Below are positions 1-12,805 of a stretch of DNA of 64,000 nt, in pieces. A program made the position numbers and the translations under genes. Position 1 is the stretch's first letter; each line of letters opens with the position of its first letter. The DNA comes from Dryococelus australis. Its lineage: Eukaryota > Arthropoda > Insecta > Phasmatodea > Phasmatidae. The stretch is taken from NCBI GenBank assembly GCA_029891345.1, contig CM057009.1, forward strand, positions 304,359,166-304,423,165, given 5' to 3'. The notes under the pieces were generated by a model that searched no databases, was not told where the DNA came from, and was given only the letters and a program-made list of their open reading frames with translations.

Positions 1-371
1 CATATCATAAATACTTTTACATTCGAATTTAAGTATTGGAGTTCCTTAAATTTATATCTATACACTTTAGCTAATAACAAATCAATTTTTGGTACGAGTG
101 GTAAACATGTGGTAGCTGACAGTATTCGAAATGATATATTCCAAGGTACAAATAACAAAATAATTACGTGACAAATTTTAACATGATTCCAGTAGGAGTA
201 ATGCGCGCCTGAATTTCACTCAACTGCATTTTTGATAGTTCAGACATCCACATTTCTGTAAAAACAGAGAAAGTCCAATGATTCCTTACGGTTTACAGAA
301 TACATTACACTATATGTTACAATGATCTGTCACAGTACGCTACAGTTCACTATATAATTAACTCTACACTA

Positions 372-1602
372 CACATGATCAAAAGTATCCGGACACTCAC
401 CTGAAAATGATGTACAAGTTTAGGCCGCCCTCTTTGGGTAACACAGGCAGTAAATACTGTGTTGGTCGACCCTTAGCATTAATGACAGCTTGCACTCAAG
501 CAGGCATATTTTCAATCTGGCGGCGGAAGATTTCCTACGGAATGGCAACCCATTCCTCTCGGAGCGCCGAAATGAGAAGAGGTATCGATTTGGGTCGGTG
601 TGGTCTAGCACGAATTAGACGTTCCAAAACGTCTCAGAGATGTTCTTTTGGATTCATATCAGGACTATGCGCACGCTAATCCATTAGTGGGACAATGTTG
701 TCGTCAAACTACTCCTACGCACGGGTATGGACGGGTGCTCGGTCAGTGTGAAAGACACAGTGGTCATACCCGAACTGGTCTTCGACGGTAGGCAACACGA
801 AAGTTGTTAATTGTCAACGTAAACTTGTGCATTGACAGTGCCACGTAAAGAAACTAGGGGGTCAAACCCCCTCCAGGAGAAACGTGAACACAGTGTAACC
901 TTACTACCCCTGAATTTCACAATCGACACTATACAGGCTGGTCGATGTCGTTCACCAGGCATTCGCCACACCCACACCCTGCCTTTAGATCGCCGTATGT
1001 ATCCCGTGATTGCATACAATGGTTTTCCACTCTTTTACTGTCCATTTTCGGTGCTCCTTACACTATGCTAGTCGACGTTTGGCATTTGTTTGTGTGATGT
1101 GTGGCTTATGAGCAGCTACTCGGCTATGAAAATCAAGTTTCCGCACCTTGCGCCGAACAGTCATGGTGCTTGGCGTAGTTCCGGAAGCAGATTGAAATTC
1201 CTTTGTGATTGTGGTGATGGATGAGTGACGATTACGCTGCACGACCCTCTTCAACAATCGATAGTCTCAGGTTGTCAACATGGGAGGTCGGCCTGCACAC
1301 TTTTGGGTTGTACACGTACCTTCACGTTTCCACTTCACTATAACATCGGAAATAGACGAACTAGGGATTTTCAGGAGGGTATAAGTCTCGCGCACGGATT
1401 TCTTATACAAGTAGCATCCAACCACCTGACCACATTGAAAGCCCGTGAGTCCCTTAGACAGTACCATTCTGCTGTCTCGCATTGTCTGCTGACTACTGCG
1501 ATCGCTGACCATGTGTTTCACGCAGTAGATTGCAATAGTGTTTCGTTCTCTATATTAAACACATGTTTCGTGGAGGTCCGAATACTTTTGATCACATTGT
1601 GA
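372..1602 (-). mobile_element. Tc1-like transposon, decayed
   Basis: The left end CACATGATCAAAAGTATCCGG follows a TA, and the right end carries the inverted copy with small changes (about 1575-1602). Minus-strand pieces match a Tc1 transposase in order: an N-terminal helix-turn-helix part (1521-1267, motif IPSSSISDVIVKWKREGTC), the LKRVVQRNRHSSITTITKEF block (1257-1063), the GRVWVWRMPGERHRPACIV core (about 980-900), and C-terminal pieces near 600. Frames are broken between these parts, so it is inactive. Confidence 0.88.
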
Positions 1603-2923
1603 ATGTATGTCCAATGTTTACACACGCCATTAAGGTTACACGTGGCTAGGAAATAACTATCACAATTAAGAAACAGTGTCTCGAAGTATGATAATTAGCT
1701 GCATGTACCTATTGAGCAAACTATGTGGTGTTTTCTATAGAGGCAATTGGAATCGCCATCCTTCGCCACCTTTCATCAACGAGTCAGATAAGGGTTGTAA
1801 TAAGACACTATATGAGGCAGATAGAAGAATTTTTGGATCATATGGCGATAGTTACTTTTTAGAACATTTCCGAACACTCATGCCAGTGGTTTGGCTGAGA
1901 AGTAAACCTCCTGTCTGGTTACCTACGCCAAGTATGGGTTGATGTAATGACATTTCGTATTTCAAACTGTATAGACTATTTAGAATGGATTTTTATGTGC
2001 ACATTCACTAGTCTTAGCTCCTCTGTAATGAGTTGCCTGTTATTTAGATGTTTCACCACGAACTTGATAATAAAGTATGACCGTATTCTGATACAACTTT
2101 GTCAATGTCTTATACACATAATAGTTCGACACGTTGTTTTGGACCATATGTAGCAGAACGGGACTATAAAACGTGTTCTCAGAAGGAATTATTACTTAAA
2201 GACTGAAAAATATAAATAATAGAATCGAAAGTGGAATTCGTTCTTCTGTATTTCTTTGTATTGTAAATGCGATTAGTGAAGTTATATATGCCAATTTCTC
2301 GGATATTCGCTAAGATACAATGTCATTGAATCTGTGATATATAAATATAATGGAATGAAAATCGACGGAAAACCTTCGTGAGGCGACTCCTTATGAAAAA
2401 TCTAATGTAAAATATACAGGATAATTTCTACCTAAATCGTATGTGCCTTTGAAAATTGAAATTTTAAACTGTTTTTTAAATAAACGAAACTACGTGAGAT
2501 TAAATTACAATACGCCGAAAATTATTTTATACTATCGGGATCTGCAACCTTAGTGAAAACGCTCATTATTACCTCCAACTGTAATGAAAATACAAATGTT
2601 TCACCTTCAAGAATTATGAATTTTTGATGGTGGTTTATTGAGAAGTATGGCCTATTTTAGAAAATGGTTATCCTGTTGCAACTGCTCAGGAATCACCGTT
2701 TTCGTGTGATGTGCATCGAAATATTTCAGTTGTAGCAATACAATTCAATGTGCATAGGGAATACCAATACATCCTTCAAGGACTCACACACTGACTGTTG
2801 CCATAAACAAACAGATTCAGTACTCTAAAGCTCCCTATATATTGTTTACAGTACGTGTTAAAATGTATTTCTCCATAGTATGTACAGTGGGCACAGCATC
2901 TTACCGTAGACGCATGCAGGTAT
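1603..2923. other. FASN intron, nothing recognised
   Basis: AT-rich sequence between the Tc1 remnant and MITE A, with no supported coding or repeat structure. Confidence 0.5.
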
Positions 2924-3168
2924 AGGCTATCCACGGTAAAGTGAGCACCTTTGAAAGGTCTCTCATTTGGAATAATACTGAATAAATATATTACATTTTA
3001 GTCTTAGACGTTAGCTTCCGAGTGCCGTGGAATATACACACTGTGTTTATTACTTACATAGCATTATTTATTTTAAAAAGTCGTTAAACGATTTCAAAAA
3101 ATGGCCGAAAGAAAGAAGTAACTGGGGCCAAAAAATTGCTCACTTTTACCGTGAACAGCCTATAGTAT
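2924..3168. mobile_element. MITE A, GTTCACGGTAAAGTGAGCA family (short form)
   Basis: About 245 bp with inverted ends TAGGCTATCCACGGTAAAGTG and, inverted, TAGGCTGTTCACGGTAAAAG, flanked by TA. It shares ends with the copies at 4268, 11553 and 19915. Confidence 0.75.
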
Positions 3169-4267
3169 TGCGTACGTGCTAGGCACTGTATCGCTGCAGC
3201 TGAAGATTTTTGTGCGTTTTAGATGAAAATGGTAAGACCTGAGCAGTTGCAACATCAGGACCTATTTTGTTAATTAGGTAATATAACTCAATATACCAGC
3301 AGTAAATGTTCATAATTACTGATGGTAGAAAAATTGTCTGCAATAATAGGGTGGTCACCATTGTTATTTTCACATGAGAGGAGGTATTTAAGAAACTTAT
3401 CCCTTAAGCTATAGATCCCGAAAGCATGAAAACAATGTTCAGAAAATTGTAATTTAACTTCACTTTATTTCCGATATTTCACACACATATTGTTTAAAAA
3501 ATCGATTTTCAAGTGCTCGTACCTTTCTTATTTATCTTTCTTTTCATTCATTTTCGGTATTTTCCATTCTATTTTGCAATAGGAATCAACTCATGAAGTT
3601 TTCCGGTCGAATTACGCCCCATTCTGTATATATACACACACATTCGTAATGAAGAGCAGAATAAAATTTTGTTTGACGCAATTTTGGCCGATTCCAGTCG
3701 GATGTGTGGTTTGATTACTCGGGGAGACTTGAATAAGTAAGACATTATTTAATATAAGCATCCGCATCAAGTAAAACATGTCACTTTCAAATACGTGTTC
3801 ACGCTCGTTTGATTTGTGTAACCAAACAACTTGACACCGAAATCTTTTTCACAGAAATTTTGATTTAGCATATACTACGTTCAGCAATTTTCAATGTCAG
3901 TTATTATCTTGAAGAAATTAATTTTTTCTGTCAAAATTGGATAATAGGGTATGGCAAGTTGTATGTCTGCATTAATGATGCAGAGGTCAGTAAATACAGA
4001 CTTCTGTTGTCTCGTATTAGGAGTTGTTGATGATGCTTTTAGTTATTTTAGGAATAAGAAGCAGAAAATAGTACAAATGTCTTGAAAAACATCCCTAAAA
4101 GTTGGCCGTATATATAAACTGTTAAAATTTCAGACAGGAATTTTTAAAAAATTTCATTCAAATGTGTAGCCCTAATACTTAATTTTTAACGCTTTGAATA
4201 CCTATATCGAGCTGGGTTCGCCGTATTTAATTTTCTGTTTTATTCCAACGACAAGCTTGGCTGCCCA

Positions 4268-4693
4268 CTTAAAGACTGTTCACGATAAAGTGACCACTAT
4301 TGAAATTAACCTTAGAAAAAAGTCACTGCCCCTGCCTGCACATATTTTAATGGACGCACCGAGTGACATGCGTCCAGTAAAGTTGGTAATGATAGATGGA
4401 AAGCAATTCCACATCTTAAAGTCGAAAAAAGAGTCTTAGTTAACCATTTGGGATGTCTTAAACTATTTCCTTATGTTTTTTTTTAATGCACGGAAGTGTA
4501 AATATGACCAGTTTTGTATAGTAATTACTTTTCTAATAATTCCACAGTGCACTTGACAGACGCATGAACAAAGTGATGAGGCCCATGGAAATGTTAATTT
4601 TACATAAGACGGAAGAATACACAACACGTATACAAGTAGATCTCGAGCAGGTCTTTCAAAAATGCTCATTTTGCCGTGAACAGCTTATACTGT
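4268..4693. mobile_element. MITE B, GTTCACGGTAAAGTGAGCA family (reverse orientation)
   Basis: The inverted ends are ACTGTTCACGATAAAGTGACC at the left and the complement of GCTGTTCACGGCAAAATGAGC at the right. The interior matches copy C in reverse, including GATCTACTTGTA and GGGCCTCATCAC. The short ORFs here are not genes. Confidence 0.8.
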
Positions 4694-4829
4694 AATTGCT
4701 TGATATTGATACATGGATGTTTTGTATTGAAAGCAAGCACACTATTGTGGATAGACAAAGGACTGGAACAGGAAATTAAAGATGGCGAACGCGTCTCGTC
4801 GTAGGATCGCACTGTAAGTGGTAGCTCAC

Positions 4830-5057
4830 CTGCACGGCAGTGATGGCCACAGTGGAGAGCAGGCAGTGCTCGAAGGTCTTGCTGTCGCCATCACGCAGCA
4901 CGGACTCGATGTCGACTCCTCTGGGCGAAAGCGTCTTCTGCAGCTTGCGGATCGAAGCGGCGAAGGCCGGCAGCTCGAGCAGCGACTTGCTCATGACAGG
5001 CCACTCGCTCTGCATGCCGGAGAATACGAGCCACAGCGGCCGCGACTCGTTGAATAA
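4830..5057 (-). CDS. FASN: Fatty acid synthase, coding exon 9 (start of malonyl/acetyltransferase)
   Basis: A 228-nt exon, phase 0 at both ends, for residues 517-592. RPLWLVFSGMQSEWPVMSKS is the start of the malonyl/acetyltransferase domain. Most relatives read GMGSQWPGM here, so the Gln-Ser-Glu order is a local deviation. The acceptor is TGTGCAG and the donor GCAG|GTGAGC. The MAT active-site GHS motif and all later domains (DH, ER, KR, ACP, TE) lie beyond the left edge, so the gene is partial in this window. An 18S rRNA fragment starts about 20 bp upstream of the acceptor. Confidence 0.93.
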
Positions 5058-5077
5058 CTGCACACAACGACACTAAT

Positions 5078-5536
5078 TTAATATACGCTATTGGAGCTGA
5101 AATTACCGCGGCTGCTGGCACCAGACTCGCCCACGAATTGTGTACTCGTTAAAGGGTTTAAAGTGTACTCAGTCCGATTACGGGGCCTCGGATGTGTCCC
5201 GCATCGCTATTTTCGTCACTACCTCCCCGTACCGGGAGTGGGTAATTTGTTCGTCTGCTGCCTTCCTTGGATGTGGTTGCCGTTTCTCAGGCTCCCTCTC
5301 CAGAATCGAACCCTGATTCCCGGTTACCCGTTACAACCATGGCAGGCCCAGAACCTACCATCGACAGTTGATAAGACAGACATTGTAAGTATGCGTCACC
5401 GGTATGAGTACCGTCCGATCAGCTCAAAGTTATCCAGAGTCACTAAAGCAAACGGGCAGGACGAGTCGGCCAATTGGTTTTGATCTAATAAAAGTATCCC
5501 TTCCATTTATGGTCGGGACTCTGTTTGCATGTATTG
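5078..5536 (-). pseudogene. 18S rRNA gene fragment in FASN intron 8
   Basis: The plus strand reads as the complement of eukaryotic 18S rRNA. It includes GGAATTACCGCGGCTGCTGG-like sequence (here GAAATTACCGCGGCTGCTGG), TCAGGCTCCCTCTCC, GAATCGAACCCTGATTCCC, the TACCATCGACAGTTGATAAG block and GGTTTTGATCTAATAAAAG, ending near CTGTTTGCATGTATT. It covers part of the 5' half of the molecule. It has many substitutions and no flanking rDNA, so it is a displaced, non-functional copy. It begins about 20 bp upstream of the exon 9 acceptor. Confidence 0.9.
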
Positions 5537-5544
5537 GAGCCATT

Positions 5545-5875
5545 TGCATAATATGGAGCAGCGGCGAAAAGCGATCGTGCGGGGAAACGGAGAGCGGAGA
5601 CCGTGTAAACGGGAAATCCCCGAGAGAACACACCGACCAGCGGTATCGTCCAGCACGATTCCCACGTGCAAAAATCCGCGGGTAAATCCGTCGGGAATCG
5701 AACACAATTCGCCTTGGTGTAGTGCTGTGTCAATAGCGGCACCAGGAAAAACCTCCAGGAAACCCAGCGACCAAACGGCAAGTTCCGCCACGTCTCCCAC
5801 TCGGTTCCGGGAATCGAACCCAGGTCGTAGCTGTGAGAGGCGATTCACACCACTGAAGATCCAAGGCACAACCGT
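5545..5875 (-). repeat. Two tRNA-headed SINE-like units
   Basis: On the minus strand, two B-box-like sequences (GGTTCGATTCCCGG near 5820 and GTTCGATTCCCGACGG near 5695) each follow an A-box-like GTGGTGTGAAT or AGCACTACACC segment. The bodies share a CCCGTTTAC/CTCGGGG style tail with the copy at 36.7-36.9 kb. Confidence 0.65.
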
Positions 5876-6539
5876 TGAATCTGCGGGGCACTACTTCATT
5901 GCCAAGATTTGTAAGGTTTCACGGAGAGAGAAGGAGCACCCGGAATATTACACAAGGCACCAAAAACTAGCCAAGATGAGCTGTTGTCAGGAAAAGTAGG
6001 TATCACACAGAGTTCTTTAAAATTTCATAACAATAATGAAATTGAATTTTATTCCGAAAGTTTACTTGGTTCATTTCTTACAGTAACTAAAATAACTGCA
6101 CCGAGAGCGTTCTTATATCAACTGCAAACGATGGATAAAGCCAATTCAAATGTTGAATATGGCACGTGAAGAACTCTACAGGAGGGATTAAGTCGGTATG
6201 TCTAATCACAAAGGAGAGGGAACAAAAAGAAGTAATCGTAACGCCAATCAACGACGATAGCAAATACAGTTGCATAAAAATAACTCTGTAAAAAAGCGAA
6301 TAATAAACAGAAAGAACAAAGTACTGTTTCAGCGTAGAAAACATGTTTTTTTGGACCTGTTTTGTTTTCTTTGCTGAGTCATCCAATTTTTGTGCACATT
6401 TATTTGCATGTCTTTGAGTACGTGTTCTTCTGTGTGATATTCGTTATATCTTTCAATGTAATTTGCATATAAACAGGATGAGCCTGTAAAACGTCGACCA
6501 ACTCCGTCTGCATATTTCTAATGAAAATGAAGCGAATTA

Positions 6540-6990
6540 TTTTTGTAATTTATTTTGTGTGTGTCCATTTGTCGCAAACATTTATGTCTGAAACTGACGT
6601 AAATTAAGTTAATTATAAAATTGATATGATACATTATTATTGCAATTTTCTTACATGCAATCATATTAAATATTATGAAAATCTTTCTTGAAAAAGATTT
6701 TATTGTAAATTCTGCTTTCTGAAGTATCCAGAATGGAAATGCGCTTAAATTTTTGTTAAAAATGCGGACTCTATAGAGCGATTAAATTTTTTACATTTAA
6801 AAAGTACATTTTAGTAAAATATTTAAAATGTTGCAAAATATACGCATTCTTCTTTCATATACATCATAAATCGCACTTCTCTGACAATATTCGTGTTTTA
6901 CGTACTACTTTTTAATGAATTATTCACTTTGTATAGTCGGGTACAGTGCTCCATAGGTGGTTCCTTTACTTCAAACTTAATTATGTTTAA
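6540..6990 (+). repeat. Dispersed repeat, half-copy of the foldback element at 38.2-42.0 kb
   Basis: Shares CATTTATG...CTGAAACTGACGTAAAT, GCGGACTCTAT and GTACAGTGCTCCATAGG blocks, in the same order, with 38605-38921 plus 41829-41960. Confidence 0.75.
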
Positions 6991-7499
6991 AATATTGCAT
7001 GAAAGACGCAACACACAGCATGCGTGTGCACTCAGTTTCATTGCATTCTGCAAGCGAACTATTTCATACTAGGCATCAAAAACAAACCAATTTTCCCACT
7101 GTTTATATTTATATTTACTTTAAATAAAATATTGACATTTATAGACAAAATTTAATTAAATTTTTTAATTAACCAAAAATCAGAAACTTTTATTTTTCCG
7201 AAGTAAAAACGCTTGCGATGTATGACGTATTTAGGCCACAAACACGTCATACATGAGGTGATTTGTCAAATGTTTAATTTAAAAAAAAAAAAGTATGACG
7301 ATACCACGACTAGACTATACGCGTCTTAGTGTCCCGGTCATGTACACAATGTCTTCCAGTGTAGAAACTTAACCAGTAACAAAAGGATGACTTGCGGTGT
7401 GCACGTAGGATATTGAAATGCGGCCCGTGTGGAACTCTTTCCCGCGAAAACCAAGCGTCCCTACGCATTCGTTGGATAGTAGCAGATTGGCGCACGCAC

Positions 7500-7634
7500 C
7501 GTCACATCCGTGAGGGACTTGATGCTGTCCTTGCCTACAACAGCGAAGCCCCGGTACATGTGGCCGTGGATGTTGCTGGCATACACGTCGTGCAGCAGTC
7601 GCACGAACTCTACATCCACCGGCCGGCTTTCCAC
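7500..7634 (-). CDS. FASN: Fatty acid synthase, coding exon 8 (KS-MAT linker)
   Basis: A 135-nt exon, phase 0 at both ends, for residues 472-516. The sequence EFVRLLHDVYASNIHGHMYR and the following GFAVVG are typical of the insect FAS linker between ketosynthase and acyltransferase. The acceptor is TTGCAG and the donor GACG|GTGCGT. A (TA)n microsatellite lies 24 bp from the acceptor, at 7658-7703. Confidence 0.92.
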
Positions 7635-7652
7635 CTGCAAACAAATTTTACA

Positions 7653-7657
<5 letters not shown>

Positions 7658-7703
<46 letters not shown>
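7658..7703. repeat. (TA)n microsatellite
   Basis: Pure TA dinucleotides over about 46 bp in FASN intron 7, close to the exon 8 acceptor. Confidence 0.97.
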
Positions 7704-7711
<8 letters not shown>

Positions 7712-7765
7712 TTATATAGGCATTAATATATATATATAATTCCAACATTGGTATCACGTAATGTG

Positions 7766-8000
7766 AACTCGTGACCGAGTTGACTAGAGTAGCCTTCAGG
7801 ACAAAGGGTGTCGGGTTCGAATCTCTGTCAACTCATGCATGCGTAGAGACCTGATAACTTTGCGAGTTCAATGACCTGCACGCTAGACTCTGCACATTGG
7901 TTGTCTGCTGTCAAAGTGGAAGGCGGCGATTGGACACCGTTCTCCAGGAGGTGTCGAACACCGCGTGGTCCAATGGTTGAAGTTATATAAACGCACTTTG
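7766..8000 (+). repeat. tRNA-headed SINE-like unit
   Basis: A plus-strand tRNA-like head with the B box GGGTTCGAATCTCTG after GAGTTGACTAGAGTAGCC, followed by about 150 bp of body. The head lacks a convincing cloverleaf, so it is not a tRNA gene. Confidence 0.55.
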
Positions 8001-10900
8001 CCTACCTGCTAATGATGTGAACACACGCACGGTGGAAATATGTTCGATGTTTAAGAAATACAGATTGGATATAGGGAGCTAAGTTTATTGGCATTTTATG
8101 CCCCCCTTCTACCTCATCCCCCTCCTAAAAAACGAATCCCACAGGTTCCACTTATATAAACATTAATTCGTTTCTCTTGCATCACCAGATATTATATAAA
8201 TGTATATAAAGAAAAATAAACAAAATAACATTGATAACCAATTTAAACATTACTCTTTTAATAATACGTTAGGACTCATGACCAAATTTTCTAAGTTTCC
8301 GGTATCATAAATGCGCGAATTGTACAGGTAATGCAGTTATAATTTAAGATTAAATATAGGCATTGCCATAAGAATCGAAAGTTTTCTAAAACTTTGAGCG
8401 CAAATTTCATGGGATGAAGCTTTATTCATTTTGTCAAATTCACGTTATGAAGCTTTGGTTATTACTGCTTATATGGGTAGTAAATGTAAAATGTTTAATA
8501 ATTTGTTTCTTACACCTACAAAACATGAAAATTTTATATATTGCAAAAATGTAATCAATTAAAAATATATATTAAGCTATGTTAAATGACTTAAAGTGTT
8601 AAAATATATTTTAAACCGCGTCTGAAATGTAATATAGGTTGACAGAACTATCGGTTGATTATGAGGTCAAATGTATCGTATCAATGAAGAACATATTGAT
8701 ATGTATTTTCAAATAATTATTTGTTAATACATTGCCCATGCAACCCAAAGTACGGACAGCAACCGTTTTAAGGCATTCATATAAAATGTCATAATTACAT
8801 ATTATCCACTGACTTTCTAAGATTTTCAGTTCATAGTTAACAATAGTTAACAAGTACAAATGTGACTTTTTGTGTCATGAAGAGAAGTAGCCGCAGACAC
8901 TAAGCTCACCTTATGTATTTTTAATTTATTCTTTATAAAATTCGTAAAATATATTTCACTAAAATCTTAAAATATTCCCCAAATTTACGGTGAAATGCTC
9001 TGCGCATTCATCAAAAAACATCCTTTGATATATGACAGAGATATTCGCGATGAGAGTGTCGTTAGAAACATTCACGCAACTAAACAATGTTACTTATGAG
9101 GATTTCTTAACTAAATCAATTACCAGAACTGCTGCAAATAGTTTCAAAAATAATATTCCTTGTTTCATTATCTTATACACAGTTTGTAAGATTATAAAAT
9201 GTTATACCTGCCTTAAGGAAATATACTTTAACTTTCAATTTTAAAGCTTGTCATGACCGTTCTGAATATAATTTTTCTGAATTATTCATATCTAAAAAAT
9301 CGCGTAGCTCTGATAAAAATTAATTCATTAAATCGTCAAAATAACTTTTCAGTTGTAACTATTCTGTTTTAATTTTTAAAAAAATAGTCGATTCGTTAAA
9401 CCAAATATGTTATCATTGGCGTTACATCGTCATATTTATAGCCTTTCGTTTATACAGTAAGGCGATCGACAGAAATTACAACAGTACTCGAGTTCCTATT
9501 TGAAATCTTAAATTCATTGGGTTTCACATCTTACGTAGGTAGTTAATGTGGCATAGAGCCATTAGAAACGGGGTTGCCTAATCACTTCCCTCTAGTTCCT
9601 CGACACACAGAAAGCGATTAACCAGAATCTGAAACTTAAAGAGCCATAAGCCATTTTTTGGCTAATAACAAAAGTCAAATTAATTTCACACCACACACCT
9701 AAAAAAATGTGAGCCATAACTCTTTATAAATTAATACTCTTATGTCTGTTATAAAATTTAATTATGGATTTAAATCATATTTATAATGCTTACAGATAAA
9801 CATCGCTGGCTTAACAGTAAATCATCGTATTCCTATTTCGGTAATATTACAAACTATACATTAATTAGTTTACTTGCTAATGTAAGCGAAAATAATTTGT
9901 GGGAAAAAGCGAAATATTCAATTTGATTCAGGCGAATTCACACGAATGTGACAGATGAAATGGGCGTTCAGACTCCAAAAACGCAACATAATTTTTTTTA
10001 CTGTGGCGTATTAATATTGCACAAAAGATCTGCGCCATGTCACCTCACACTAGTGAAATATGCTTATTTCAGCTAGCAATACATACATCAGATTCTAAAA
10101 CGTATCGGAAATTCGAAAGAAGTTACGATTATTGTAGTAGGGTACATCCCTTACTCGCACCAGTTCGCCGAAAGGCTTACAAACGCTAGAAGATTCATGA
10201 AAACACCCAGGATTACAGCCACACGAAAGAAAATTCTATTCAAAGAGAAAATTCATTAATGTAAATAATATTTAGTCAATATACTAGAAAAGGAAAAAAA
10301 AAATTCTAGTACAGTTTTTTTAGTTGATGTCATTTAATTATTTGTTTTCAGAGCTAGTCGTGGGAAAGCATCCATTCCACTGCGCCAACCTGATTACGCC
10401 CATTGTGTCGTTCATCAGCACTAGTTTAATTTTAAATAAAACTTTTGCGGATAATGTTAATTTGCCAGTACCGCGAGACAGTGGCAGATGGCATAAACCA
10501 GTAACACTAGGTGTCGCCAGCGGCTCACGGTGACAGCATAACCACTTGGCAGTCTCAACACAGTCGAAAGTAGCCACATAAAACTTTACTGTCGACGATT
10601 TGTCCCACTTGACATAGGGCCAAGAATATTACAGGAGAGGATAAAATAGTATAGAGCTTTAGGTCGCATAATTAAGAACGGACAGGCAGAATACACGATA
10701 GCGGACTCTGAACCGTTAGATATTCCTTCAGTACTTGAAACGGGAGTCGAGGAGGAAGCTGGACGTGGCCTCCTAGACACTAGAGCTGTGCAACACGGCG
10801 ATAAATCGATCACTTAACAATATTTCTTAACTATCGCAACTGCAGCGTGGTCCAGACATAACGATACCTCGCATATCAAGATATTAGCGATATGCTTTGT
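8001..10900. other. FASN intron 7, nothing recognised
   Basis: AT-rich unique-looking sequence. The short ORFs show no domain. I see no repeat ends or RNA gene here. Confidence 0.5.
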
Positions 10901-11170
10901 CAGCGCTGTGCTAATTAGACACATGCAATATATGAGATATATAAATACGGCTGATATCTACTATTTACCGCCATCGTTTTACGATAATCTCTGGGAGCGA
11001 TATATCGCACCGATACCGATATGGTCACGGTGTTTCGAAACGATGTGGAATTGAGGATATCGCACAGCCCTACTCGGCACACGAGCATCCCACCTCGGCG
11101 GAGATGGACGTACCTCTCTGAGGACGCAGAGAAGGGGATGTGGAAAGGGGTAGGAGAGGGGGGCACTCAC

Positions 11171-11368
11171 GTAATGCAGGATGGTGTGCACCGCCTCCTC
11201 AGTGCGACCAGAGGCGACGACAAGGCGAGGCAGGCCGTCGCGAGGCGCCGCGCCCTCCACCTTGGTCTTGTCGTTCCAGCGCAGCAGAACGTGGCAGTTG
11301 GCGCCGCCGAAGCCGAACGAGTTGACGCCGACGAGGCCGTGGTCCAGCGGCTGCCGCTCCGACACCAC
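11171..11368 (-). CDS. FASN: Fatty acid synthase, coding exon 7 (KS C-terminus and linker)
   Basis: A 198-nt exon, phase 0 at both ends, for residues 406-471. The motif GLVGVNSFGFGGANCHVLL closes the ketosynthase fold; it is followed by the start of the KS-MAT linker (LPRLVVASGRTEEAV). The acceptor is GCGCAG and the donor TTAC|GTGAGT. Long overlapping ORFs on both strands here are GC-driven shadows of this exon. Confidence 0.95.
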
Positions 11369-11552
11369 CTGCGCACACGAGCACGCTGCCTCAGCTTCCG
11401 TTCTCGCGCATTCCCAACAACATGGCAGCAGGACACGCCACTCAAGTTTGCCGTGCCCACACTCGTGTTGGCCAGCCGGAGGTAAAGACAGACAGTCGCC
11501 AGAGACTCGGTTGAGTGTCGCAGGCATTTGTGCTGCAGGAGGGTACGTGTTG

Positions 11553-11962
11553 TTAAAGGCTGTTCATGATAAAATGAGCACTTTCGACAGCCGTGCTTAA
11601 GATCTACTTGTAAGCACGCTGTGTATTCTTCCGCCATATATAAAATTACCACTGCAATGGGCCTCATCACCAATAAAGGGAAATTCTGGAATTATTATAA
11701 AAGTAAATATTTTGCAACCTGTTAATTCTTACACTTAGATGCATAAACGAAAAGTGAAATAAATAGTTTAAGTTTTTATAAATTTTTACCTAACACTTTA
11801 AATCGATGGTATGACATGGAACTACTTTCCCCTCCATCGTTACCAACACTACTGGGTTAATACCACTCAGTGCGCCCATTACAATATATGCAGGTAGGAG
11901 CAGTGACTTTTCTAAGGTTTATTTCAAAAGTGCTCACTTTATCGTGAACAGCTTGTAGCAGA
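11553..11962. mobile_element. MITE C, GTTCACGGTAAAGTGAGCA family
   Basis: The left end is GGCTGTTCATGATAAAATGAG and the right end GTGCTCACTTTATCGTGAACAG. About 410 bp, internally homologous to copies B and D. It lies in FASN intron 6, 184 bp upstream of the exon 7 acceptor. Confidence 0.8.
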
Positions 11963-12805
11963 ATCAACTAAACGATTATGCGCATGTTTAAAAGGAAAGT
12001 CGGTTTCTTTTAATGCAATGTTTATTAGTCAAAATTAGTATCTTAAATTAATTATACGATATAAATTAGCAGTGGCTTTAAGGTGTCCTCCTAGCTGGAG
12101 ATGTAGTCTGATATTGAGTCACAGAAGAAAGTGGGCGCATGCATCACGTGCAAAGCGCTCAACTGGTGCATAAGCTTCTCTTTGTGCTGCATTTGCTACA
12201 AGTGGTGACCAAAAACATTGTTTACAAATAATCAATTTCAAAATTCAGTACAAGTTTCCAGCATCATTGCTAACATATCCTGTCAATAAATTTTTAAATA
12301 CAGAAAATAGAATAAAAAACCGGCATTTAGTAATGTTGGTTGGCTTCGAAAAGTTGCTACTAGCATGCGCGATGTTTTGAAAGTATATTTCCAACATTAT
12401 CTTAAGTGTGTTTTATTTGTAAGACATTTGTACGATTTAAGAAATATTTCAATAAACTTCGTAAAATTTTATTGAAGTTTTTAATTTGTACATATTATGG
12501 ATCATTAACCGCAGATCAAGCTTCAAACATTATGATGCTACTATAAAAAGTGGGAAAAGTTATCACCCGTTTGTCTCTTTCCAAAACAAATGTAGGAAAG
12601 CTACCATGGATGTATGGAAAATACGGTACCGTTAGAATTTATACAAAATGTATATACGATGAAGCGGTACATTTTTCAAACTATTCCTTAGAGTGTATTT
12701 TCGTTAAAAATAACTCGGTAGGTATTTGAAACACCCCGCACAGCAGATCAAGCGCTTGGTAGGCGGGCAGGCACTGTCCTGTGCGGGTCGAGTAGTGAGG
12801 CATAC

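Noticed and set aside
4194-4439. 81-aa plus-strand ORF
   Set aside because: Mostly inside MITE B, whose copies elsewhere have no such frame.
5485-5999. Overlapping ORFs of 98-156 aa on both strands
   Set aside because: They run over the 18S fragment and SINE heads; no domain, and they cross repeat borders.
11021-11600. Several long ORFs of 139-182 aa on both strands
   Set aside because: GC-rich shadows of FASN exon 7; only the 66-codon segment between splice sites is conserved.
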